This document shows positions 1-5,459 of a stretch of DNA of 6,564 bases, piece after piece; the stretch's first letter is position 1, and each line of letters starts with the position of its first letter. The DNA is from CAVPGH01 sp046726955 (GTDB lineage Bacteria > Acidobacteriota > Vicinamibacteria > Fen-336). A model generated the notes under the pieces. It had not been told where the DNA came from and searched no databases. It worked only from the letters and a program-made list of their open reading frames with translations. The stretch covers positions 1 to 6,564 of the forward strand of contig JBKPBQ010000365.1 of the NCBI GenBank assembly GCA_046726955.1, given 5' to 3'. A program made the position numbers and the translations under genes.

Positions 1-2
1 CG

Positions 3-146
3 GGTGTCGCGGCCTGGCGCAGCGGCGGCGACGCCGCCGATCTCGCGCGCGCTCGCGAGGACGCCGCCGCCTACCTCGCGCGTCGCGACGCCACGCAGGG
101 CTCGCGGGTGCGCTCGCTCCTGGACGCGCTCCCCTCGACGCCCTGA
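3..146 (+). CDS. 3' end of an unrecognised gene (partial)
   Basis: Reading from base 3 gives 47 codons without a stop, ending at TGA 144-146. The peptide is rich in alanine, arginine and aspartate and looks helical, with segments such as DLARAREDAAAYLARRDA and a tail ending LLDALPSTP. The gene begins outside the window. I chose this frame because it has normal coding composition for a GC-rich genome: third positions are almost all G or C, and it closes just before a promoter-bearing gap. The frame that reads through into the permease instead gives a proline- and arginine-rich peptide typical of non-coding frames. No family is recognisable from so short a tail, so I assign no function. It lies on the same strand as the permease about 100 bases downstream. 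Confidence 0.6.
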   Translation, partial: GVAAWRSGGDAADLARAREDAAAYLARRDATQGSRVRSLLDALPSTP

Positions 147-169
147 CCGCCCGCCGCCCCCGGTCAGTC

Positions 170-198
170 TTGCAAACCCCCCGGGCGGCCCGTATTCT
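170..198 (+). promoter_or_regulatory. Possible sigma70-type promoter for the permease-aroF unit
   Basis: TTGCAA (170-175) and TATTCT (193-198) are separated by 17 bases. Each matches four of six bases of the TTGACA/TATAAT consensus. They form one of the few less GC-rich patches in the gap between the upstream stop (146) and the permease start (250). A transcript would begin near 205 and have a leader of about 45 bases. The match is by eye and no transcript data are available. Confidence 0.45.
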
Positions 199-200
199 TC

Positions 201-237
201 CCGCCGTCGCGGAGCGCCGCGCGGCTGCGGCGGGAGG
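201..237 (+). promoter_or_regulatory. GC-rich hairpin ending at the permease ribosome binding site
   Basis: Bases 208-212 pair with 217-221 (CGCGG/CCGCG) around an AGCG loop, and 201-206 pair with 228-233 (CCGCCG/CGGCGG). GGAGG at 233-237 is the likely ribosome binding site, 12 bases before the ATG at 250, which is slightly long spacing. The first G of GGAGG lies in the outer stem. If transcription starts near 205 the outer stem is cut, so only the inner stem is certain. Such pairing can arise by chance in sequence this GC-rich. Confidence 0.3.
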
Positions 238-249
238 GAACCTGACCCC

Positions 250-1755
250 ATGTCGCTCTTCCGAACGAAGTCGCTCGACCGGCTCATCGCGGAAGGCGGG
301 GACGCGGAGCACGGGCTCAAGAAGGCGCTGACCGCGGTCGACCTCATCGCCCTCGGGATCGGCGCGATCATCGGAGCCGGGATCTTCGCCACCCTGGGAA
401 GCGCGACCTCGGGGGCGACGGGTCTCCCCGCGGGACCGGGCGTCGCGATGTCGATCATCATCACCGCCGTCGCCTGCGGCTTCTGCGCGCTCTGCTACGC
501 GGAGTTCGCGAGCCTCGTCCCGATCGCGGGCTCCGCCTACACCTACAGCTACGCCACGATGGGCGAGCTCGTGGCCTGGATCATCGGCTGGGACCTCATC
601 CTCGAGTACGCGGTCGGGAACATCGCGGTCGCGATCTCCTGGGCCGCGTACTTCCGCCAGCTCTTCCTCGGCCTCGGCTTCGAGATCCCCGCCTGGATGG
701 CCACCGACTACCGCTCGGCGCTCCTCGCCTCGCGCGCGATGGTGGCGGGGGACACGCTCGGGCCGGAGATGTCGATCGCCTATCAGGCCTGGCAGAGCCA
801 TCCCATCGTCTTCGGCGTCCCCATCATCGTGAACCTCCACGCCGCCTCCATCACCGGCGTCATCACCTGGCTGCTCGTGCGGGGAGTCAAGGAGTCGGCG
901 CGCGTCAACAACGTCGTGGTCGTGCTGAAGGTGGCGACACTCCTCTTCTTCATCGCCGTGGGAGTCCGCTACGTGACGCCCGCGAACTGGACGCCCTTCT
1001 TCCCCGGCGGGTTCGGCGGGGTGTGGCACGGGGCGTCGCTGATCTTCTTCGCGTACATCGGCTTCGACGCGATCTCCACCGCTGCCGAGGAGTGTCGTGA
1101 CCCCGGGCGCGACATGCCGCGGGGCATCATCGGCTCGCTCGTCATCTGCACCGTGCTCTACGTGGCGGCGGCGCTCGTCCTCACCGGCATGATCCCGTTC
1201 GCGAGGCTCGTGGGCGTCGCCGACCCCCTGGCCGCGGCGCTCGCCTACGCGAAGCAGGACTGGGCCGCGGGGTTCCTGGCCTTCGGTGCCGTCGTGGCCA
1301 TGACCGCCGTCCTCCTCGTCTTCCAGCTCGGCCAGGCCCGCATCTTCATGGTGATGTCGCGGGACGGGCTCCTCACGTCGTGGTTCGCGAAGGTCCACCC
1401 GAAGTACCGCACACCGCACGTGGCGACGCTCGTGACGGGCGCCTTCGTCGCCTTCTTCTCGGCGCTCCTGAACATCGACGAGGTCGTGCAGCTCACGAAC
1501 ATCGGCACGCTCTTCGCGTTCGTGCTCGTCTGTCTCGGCATCCTCATCCTCCGGGCGAAGGAGCCGGACCGGCCGCGGAAGTTCCGCGTCCCGTTCGTCC
1601 CGGTCGTACCGATCCTCGGAGCCGGGATGTGCGTGTTCCTGATGGCGGGGCTGCCCGCGCTGACGTGGGAGCGCTTCGTGCTGTGGCTCGTGGTCGGGCT
1701 AGTGCTCTACTTCGCGTACGGCCGGAAAAAGAGCCGTCTCGCGACGGGGGTCTGA
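250..1755 (+). CDS. APC-superfamily amino acid permease (YfnA/CAT type)
   Basis: Integral inner-membrane amino acid transporter of 501 residues, the usual length for bacterial cationic-amino-acid-transporter-like permeases. The N-terminal stretch SLDRLIAEGGDAEHGLKKAL is the cytoplasmic lead-in typical of this family. Helix 1 carries GIGAIIGAGIF (36-46), the broken-helix substrate site. Helix 6 carries FFAYIGFDAISTAAEE (near 266-280), the second broken helix. GQARIFMVMSRDGLLTSWF (361-379) follows helix 8. I count about twelve membrane segments, near 31-50, 64-87, 104-137, 188-210, 220-240, 260-280, 292-315, 336-360, 388-407, 413-434, 447-468 and 474-490. The open frame extends upstream to base 4, but ATG 250 is preferred: GGAGG precedes it, the family N-terminus starts there, and upstream codons look non-coding. 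The family supports amino acid uptake, probably proton-coupled. Whether the substrate is cationic, aromatic or broad cannot be told. aroF follows after 3 bases. Confidence 0.93.
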   Translation: MSLFRTKSLDRLIAEGGDAEHGLKKALTAVDLIALGIGAIIGAGIFATLGSATSGATGLPAGPGVAMSIIITAVACGFCALCYAEFASLVPIAGSAYTYSYATMGELVAWIIGWDLILEYAVGNIAVAISWAAYFRQLFLGLGFEIPAWMATDYRSALLASRAMVAGDTLGPEMSIAYQAWQSHPIVFGVPIIVNLHAASITGVITWLLVRGVKESARVNNVVVVLKVATLLFFIAVGVRYVTPANWTPFFPGGFGGVWHGASLIFFAYIGFDAISTAAEECRDPGRDMPRGIIGSLVICTVLYVAAALVLTGMIPFARLVGVADPLAAALAYAKQDWAAGFLAFGAVVAMTAVLLVFQLGQARIFMVMSRDGLLTSWFAKVHPKYRTPHVATLVTGAFVAFFSALLNIDEVVQLTNIGTLFAFVLVCLGILILRAKEPDRPRKFRVPFVPVVPILGAGMCVFLMAGLPALTWERFVLWLVVGLVLYFAYGRKKSRLATGV

Positions 1756-1758
1756 GCC

Positions 1759-2775
1759 GTGCTCGTCGTGATGCGGCAGAGCGCCACTCCCGAGGAGATC
1801 CGCGGGGTGGTGAAGGCGGTCGAAGCGCGCGGCATGAAGGCGCACCCCATCCCCGGGGCACAGCGCACCGCCATCGGCATCACCGGCAACAAGGGCGCGG
1901 TGGACGCTCCCATCTTCGAGGGCCTGCCCGGCGTCCTCGAGGTCATCCCCGTCACCCACGCCTACAAGCTCGTGTCGCGGGAGGTGAAGGCCGAGGACAC
2001 GGTGGTGGACATCGGGGGTGTCGCGGTGGGCGGGCCGGCGCTCGTGGTGGTGGCGGGACCGTGCGCGGTGGAGTCGCACGAGCAGATGCTGACGGTGGCG
2101 CGCGCGGTCAAGCAGGCGGGAGCCCAGCTCCTGCGGGGCGGCGCCTTCAAGCCGCGCACGAGCCCGTACTCGTTCCAGGGCCTCGGCGAGGAGGGCCTGA
2201 AGATCCTCGCCGCGGCGCGCGACGAGACGGGCCTCCCGGTGGTCACGGAGGCCCTCGACACCGAGGGAGTCGACCTCGTGGAGCGCTACGCCGACGCCAT
2301 CCAGATCGGCGCCCGCAACATGCAGAACTTCTCGCTGCTCAAGCGGTGCGGCCGGGCCCGAAAGCCCGTACTCCTGAAGCGCGGGCTCGCCGCCACCCTC
2401 GAGGAGTTCCTGATGTCGGCGGAGTACGTCGTCTCCGAGGGGAACTACGCGGTCGTGCTCTGCGAGCGCGGCGTGCGCACGTTCTCGGACTTCTCGCGGA
2501 ACACGCTCGACCTCGCGGTCGTGCCGGCGGTGAAGTCGCTGTCGCACCTGCCGATCCTCGTGGATCCGTCCCACGGGACGGGCCGGCGCGACAAGGTGCT
2601 GCCGCTCTCCCGGGCCGCGGTCGCGGTGGGGGCCGACGGGATCGTGGTGGAGGTCCATCACGACCCGAACAGCGCGCTCTCCGACGGCCCGCAGTCGATC
2701 ACGCCCCCGATGTTCGAGGCCCTCGTCCGGGACCTGCGCCAGATCGCTCCCGTGATCGGCCGCCGGCTGGACTGA
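1759..2775 (+). CDS. aroF: 3-deoxy-7-phosphoheptulonate (DAHP) synthase, AroF/Thermotoga-like class
   Basis: Cytosolic enzyme condensing phosphoenolpyruvate with erythrose 4-phosphate, the first step of the shikimate pathway. At 338 residues it has the length of the Thermotoga maritima type. Residues 1-70 form the ferredoxin-like regulatory domain (MLVVMRQSATPEEI onward), where tyrosine or phenylalanine feedback acts in characterised relatives. The TIM-barrel follows, with GPCAVES (100-106), LRGGAFKPRTSPYSFQG (125-141), QIGARNMQNFSLLK (182-195), KPVLLKRG (202-209) and VDPSHGTGRRDK (268-279). The likely metal ligands are Cys102, His272, Glu298 and Asp309, the same numbering I recall for the Thermotoga enzyme. 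The start is GTG at 1759, 3 bases after the permease stop. An ATG at 1771 would cut the first strand of the domain. Only a GGGGG run precedes GTG, so translation is probably coupled to the permease. The product is complete. Confidence 0.95.
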   Translation: MLVVMRQSATPEEIRGVVKAVEARGMKAHPIPGAQRTAIGITGNKGAVDAPIFEGLPGVLEVIPVTHAYKLVSREVKAEDTVVDIGGVAVGGPALVVVAGPCAVESHEQMLTVARAVKQAGAQLLRGGAFKPRTSPYSFQGLGEEGLKILAAARDETGLPVVTEALDTEGVDLVERYADAIQIGARNMQNFSLLKRCGRARKPVLLKRGLAATLEEFLMSAEYVVSEGNYAVVLCERGVRTFSDFSRNTLDLAVVPAVKSLSHLPILVDPSHGTGRRDKVLPLSRAAVAVGADGIVVEVHHDPNSALSDGPQSITPPMFEALVRDLRQIAPVIGRRLD

Positions 2776-2777
2776 GA

Positions 2778-3626
2778 CTACAGGCGCTGTAGCCGGATCG
2801 AGCCGTCCCCGGTGTGGATCCTCACGAGCTGACCGCCCGCTCCCAGCCGGCCCCGCACCGTGGTCGGGCTCAGGGATCCCGCCACCGTGACCGGCACGTC
2901 GAGCGTGATCGAGCCGTCACCCGTGTGCGCGTCGAGTTCCGCGCCGAGGCTTTCGGGAAGCCGGAGGGTGATGCCTCCGTCTCCGCTGCGGAGCGACCAC
3001 GGGCCGGCCACGCGGGAGCCCTCCTCGACCTCGGCCACGATGCTGCCGTCGCCGGTGCGCAGGTCCAGCACGTCGAAGCGCCCGCGGACGTCCATCCGGC
3101 CGTCGCCGGTGTCCGCCTCGAGGCGGCCCTCGACGCCCCGCGCCCTGATCGACCCGTCGCCGGTGTGCAGCTGAAGGGTTCCCTGCGCCCCTTCCGCGGT
3201 GATGCTCCCGTCGCCGGTGAAGACGCGGAGGTTGCCCGCGACGGCGGGGAGGCTCACGCTGCCGTCACCGGTGCGGATGTCGAGGTCGAGCTCCTTGGGC
3301 ACGCGCACGGTCACTGCGATCTCGCGTCGGCCCGGCCACCAGTGGTTGCGGTGTTTGGGCAGCTGGACCTCGATATCGACGCGGTCCCCGGCCTGCCGCT
3401 CCGTGATCGTCACCTCGTCCGGGGATATCGCCCAGCCCTGGGTGACGACGTGGGCAGCGATGTCGGAGGCTCGTCCCTCCTCCACGGTGACCCTGCCGTC
3501 GTCGGTCTTCACGTGGAGGTCGGCCCGGCCCCGGATAGCGTACTGCCGCGACCACTCGTCGGCGTGTAGGGGAAGAGCCGGAACGAGAACGAGGACCGCC
3601 AGGGCGAGACCGGCTGCGTGCCGCAT
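2778..3626 (-). CDS. Secreted DUF4097-like beta-repeat protein with TGDGS repeats
   Basis: Exported protein of 282 residues. A signal peptide is clear: MRHAAGLALAVLVLVPALPLHA, with likely cleavage after HA at 22. The mature part resembles DUF4097 proteins, predicted right-handed beta-solenoids of unknown function sometimes labelled putative adhesins. The motif TGDGS or a variant recurs at 119, 137, 155, 173, 191, 214 (SGDGG), 235 and 272, with a degenerate TDDGR at 41. The first five intervals at 119-191 are exactly 18 residues, fitting one solenoid turn each. A basic/aromatic segment (KHRNHWWPGRR, 91-101) precedes the repeats. There is no C-terminal anchor or sorting signal, and no cysteine to suggest a lipoprotein. 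The ATG at 3626 has a near-perfect ribosome binding site. The gene lies downstream of the DUF4388 gene on the same strand and converges on aroF. Ligand and role are unknown. Confidence 0.85.
   Translation of the reverse strand: MRHAAGLALAVLVLVPALPLHADEWSRQYAIRGRADLHVKTDDGRVTVEEGRASDIAAHVVTQGWAISPDEVTITERQAGDRVDIEVQLPKHRNHWWPGRREIAVTVRVPKELDLDIRTGDGSVSLPAVAGNLRVFTGDGSITAEGAQGTLQLHTGDGSIRARGVEGRLEADTGDGRMDVRGRFDVLDLRTGDGSIVAEVEEGSRVAGPWSLRSGDGGITLRLPESLGAELDAHTGDGSITLDVPVTVAGSLSPTTVRGRLGAGGQLVRIHTGDGSIRLQRL
2802..3272 (-). repeat. Degenerate tandem repeat encoding TGDGS turns (54-bp core period)
   Basis: Read on the + strand, gccgtcgccggt or a close variant recurs at 3261, 3207, 3153, 3099 and 3045, exactly 54 bases apart, then at 2976, 2913 and 2802 at 69, 63 and 111 bases. 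Each copy encodes (T/S)GDG on the - strand. Between these cores the DNA differs, so this is a protein-level repeat under structural constraint and not a recent DNA duplication. It lies wholly inside the DUF4097-like gene. Confidence 0.85.
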
Positions 3627-3632
3627 GGACGC

Positions 3633-3639
3633 ACCTCCT
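3633..3639 (-). promoter_or_regulatory. Strong ribosome binding site of the DUF4097-like gene
   Basis: The - strand reads AGGAGGT, seven bases fully complementary to the usual 16S rRNA 3' end, 6 bases before the ATG at 3626. It is the best Shine-Dalgarno site in the window and fixes the start. A 5-bp hairpin (GCGTC/GACGC, 3644-3657) lies just upstream in the 67-base gap. I see no convincing -35/-10 pair in that gap, so the gene may ride on transcription from the DUF4388 side. Confidence 0.8.
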
Positions 3640-3693
3640 GCTCGCGTCCTGAGACGCCGCTCGGGCCTCCGGGGTTCGAATTTGTTTACGGGT

Positions 3694-4797
3694 TCAGCGC
3701 AGCTCGATGACCTTCCGCTCGAGGAGGCGGGCGAAGATCAGGAGGGCGTCCTCCTCGGTCATGGGGCAGAGCTTCAGGATCGATTGCACGTCCCAGTCCC
3801 CGTTCACGCGGGACAGCACGAACCCTTCCTGGGAGTCCAGGTTCTCCCGGGTGAGCGCGGCCATGTCCAACGTGAGGTGGGGGACCTTGTCGAGAGGGAC
3901 CGTCTTCAAGGCCTTCTCGCGCTGGCGGGCCTCCATGGCCGCGATGAGGCCCTTCTTGGCGTTCTGGTTGAGCCGGTCGAGGGAGAGCACTTCCTCGTAG
4001 GCCTTGATCGCCGCCTCGTAGCGGTGCTCCTGCAGGCGCTGGTAGGCCAGCGCGAGGAGGGCCTGGATCGCTCCCACCGGATCGGCGCTCCGCGTGTCGT
4101 TCCGCACCTGGTCCACGGCGAGGAGGCCCCGGTTGTAGAGATCGAAGAAGAGCGCCGCCGTCTCGAACTCGGAGCGGCGAAGCTCCAGGCTGATCTCTGC
4201 CATCGTCTTTCCCGCCGCCGCGAGACCGAGGACCTGGCGGGGCAGCGGCTCCTGGATGGCGTGGGGCGCGCCCTGCACCTTGAACGTGATCTCCATCGTG
4301 GGGAAGACGCTCTTGATCCGCTGCCACTCGTCCACGCGGCGGATCCCCTCGAGCACGACCGGCGTCACCGGCGTCTCGAAGGCGATGAGCACGTCCTGCG
4401 GGAACTCGCCCTCCTTGAACTCGAAGAGCCCCGAAGCCCAGAGGAACAGATCGTAGATCGTCTCCTCGACCTTGGCCTTGAGCGCCTCGCGCAGGTCGTC
4501 CTCGGAGAGGATGCCGTCGCTCACGAGGATGGAGCCGATGAGCCGTCCCTTCTCCTCCTGGGCGAGGAGCGCCTTGAACAGCTGCTCCTCCGTCACGAGG
4601 CGCATGCGGATGAGGAACTGGCCGAGGGACTCCCGCGGGTCGGTGGACCACGACGAGTAGATGAGCCCGTCGCGGACGATGATCCGTTTCTGTATGGAAC
4701 GGCGCTCGATGTGGAGGGTACCCGTCTTCTGGCCCGTAGAGATCCACTGGAGGATGTCGGGCAGCGACATCGTCTTGAGGTCGCCCTTGAGGCTCAT
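3694..4797 (-). CDS. DUF4388 (PATAN-like) domain protein with TPR segment
   Basis: Cytosolic protein of 367 residues with no signal peptide or membrane segment. The N-terminus MSLKGDLKTMSLPDILQWIS and the following TGTLHIER...DGLIYSS are the hallmark of DUF4388, a domain common in GC-rich soil and predatory lineages and often linked to signalling or regulatory proteins. It spans roughly 1-170, including a helical insert RLVTEEQLFKALLAQEEKG (66-84). Residues 185-228 look like a winged-helix-type module, 241-290 a TPR-like helical hairpin (AYQRLQEHRYEAAIKAYEEV), and 322-367 a second winged-helix-like module ending LLERKVIELR. The ATG at 4797 gives the canonical family start, although no Shine-Dalgarno sequence lies in the 19 bases after the HNH stop, so coupled translation is likely. 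No catalytic motif is visible. The partner and signal are unknown, and a scaffold or regulatory role is inference from the family. Confidence 0.85.
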   Translation of the reverse strand: MSLKGDLKTMSLPDILQWISTGQKTGTLHIERRSIQKRIIVRDGLIYSSWSTDPRESLGQFLIRMRLVTEEQLFKALLAQEEKGRLIGSILVSDGILSEDDLREALKAKVEETIYDLFLWASGLFEFKEGEFPQDVLIAFETPVTPVVLEGIRRVDEWQRIKSVFPTMEITFKVQGAPHAIQEPLPRQVLGLAAAGKTMAEISLELRRSEFETAALFFDLYNRGLLAVDQVRNDTRSADPVGAIQALLALAYQRLQEHRYEAAIKAYEEVLSLDRLNQNAKKGLIAAMEARQREKALKTVPLDKVPHLTLDMAALTRENLDSQEGFVLSRVNGDWDVQSILKLCPMTEEDALLIFARLLERKVIELR

Positions 4798-4816
4798 CGG
4801 CGGGGAATCCGCTCGA

Positions 4817-5350
4817 TCAGCCTTGGTCCAGATGGACGTCCCAGAAGAGATAGTCCCGCCAGCTCTCCGGCGCGCGGTTGAGCCCGAGGCTCAACGTAAG
4901 GTAGGGGAGCGCCTCGGGACGGCGTGGCTTGCGGATGAGGTGCATTCCCGCTTCCTCCGGACGACGGTCTCCCTTCCTGCGGTTGCAGGGGATGCAGCAG
5001 GTCACGATGTTGTCCCACCCTTTGTGACCTCCGCGGGCCACGGGCACGACGTGATCGAAGGTGAGCTGGGCCGGAGGGAACCGGTGTCCGCAGTACTGGC
5101 AGCGGTGGTCGTCGCGCGCGTACACGTTGGCCCGGGAGAACGGCACGTCGGCGAACGGGCGTTTCATCCGGACGTGACGGAGCAGGCGAAGCACCGAGGG
5201 GAGCTTGACCCGGACCGTGACGCCGCGGATCTCCCGATCATAGACGGCGATGACCTCGACCTTCCCCTGGAAGAGCATGGTCATGGCCTTCTGCCACGAC
5301 ACGATCCGCAGGGGCTCGTAGGTTGCGTTCAGAACCAGCGTGTGTTCCAT
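4817..5350 (-). CDS. HNH endonuclease-family protein
   Basis: Small protein of 177 residues from the widespread chromosomal HNH family that starts TLVLNATYEPLRIVSW. The N-terminal domain (1-70) is conserved in this family and has no assigned role. The HNH zinc-finger nuclease core covers 78-128. It has zinc-binding CQYC (84-87) and CIPC (119-122), the catalytic-type DH (99-100) in LTFDHVVPVARGG, Asn114 in WDNIV, and CNRRKGDR (122-129). The third position of the classic motif is Asn123 and not His, common in this family. All key residues are present, so the nuclease is probably active on nucleic acid. Its biological target is unknown, and nothing nearby looks like a restriction partner or phage packaging gene. 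The ATG at 5350 is 17 bases from a strong promoter's -10 element, with no Shine-Dalgarno sequence. The DUF4388 gene follows after 19 bases, suggesting one transcript. Confidence 0.9.
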   Translation of the reverse strand: MEHTLVLNATYEPLRIVSWQKAMTMLFQGKVEVIAVYDREIRGVTVRVKLPSVLRLLRHVRMKRPFADVPFSRANVYARDDHRCQYCGHRFPPAQLTFDHVVPVARGGHKGWDNIVTCCIPCNRRKGDRRPEEAGMHLIRKPRRPEALPYLTLSLGLNRAPESWRDYLFWDVHLDQG

Positions 5351-5367
5351 GACGCGACCGAGAAAAA

Positions 5368-5396
5368 ATTGTGAACCTCACCCCCGAAGCTGTCAA
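5368..5396 (-). promoter_or_regulatory. Strong sigma70-type promoter for the HNH-DUF4388 unit
   Basis: Read on the - strand, TTGACA (5396-5391) is a perfect -35 element. It is followed after 17 bases by CACAAT (5373-5368), which matches four of six -10 bases including the final AAT. A T-rich run follows at 5367-5363. Transcription would begin near 5360, leaving only about 9-11 bases before the HNH ATG. The gap between queA and the HNH gene (5351-5459) contains no gene. Its queA-proximal part is GC-rich without a hairpin plus T-run terminator. Confidence 0.7.
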
Positions 5397-5459
5397 GGCG
5401 GGCGGCCGCGGGCCTTTGAAAATCAAGGAGATCCGAGACCGCGGGGCGCCGGCCCGCGC

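Noticed and set aside
4..249. Upstream extension of the permease frame to base 4
   Set aside because: The added 82 residues are a proline/arginine-rich tract overlapping another gene's end and the promoter. The family N-terminus and ribosome binding site support ATG 250.
1380..2792. Long + strand open frame (470 codons) overlapping the permease end and all of aroF
   Set aside because: It is out of frame with both real genes, and its product is dominated by Arg, Gly and Pro, as expected from a shifted reading of GC-rich coding DNA.
2802..3272. CRISPR-like array from evenly spaced short repeats
   Set aside because: The repeats are about 12 bases, lie in frame within a gene, keep the GDG codons, and the spacing loosens. 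They are protein solenoid repeats.
3644..3657. 5-bp hairpin upstream of the DUF4097-like gene as a terminator of the DUF4388 gene
   Set aside because: The stem is short and followed by the ribosome binding site and not by a T-run, so at most it is a weak leader structure.
3199..4881. Long + strand open frame (560 codons) covering the DUF4097-like and DUF4388 genes
   Set aside because: It is antisense to two recognisable genes, spans their intergenic gap, and its product is low-complexity with no domain. Open antisense frames are expected at this G+C.
4817..5350. HNH gene as part of a restriction, phage-defence or homing element
   Set aside because: No methyltransferase, phage packaging gene, intron/intein boundary or composition shift is present. 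The protein belongs to the common stand-alone chromosomal HNH family.
5400..5459. GC-rich inverted repeat downstream of queA as an intrinsic terminator
   Set aside because: Only a 5-bp GCGGG/CCCGC pairing can be drawn, and no T-run follows in the queA direction. It is not distinguishable from background in such GC-rich sequence.
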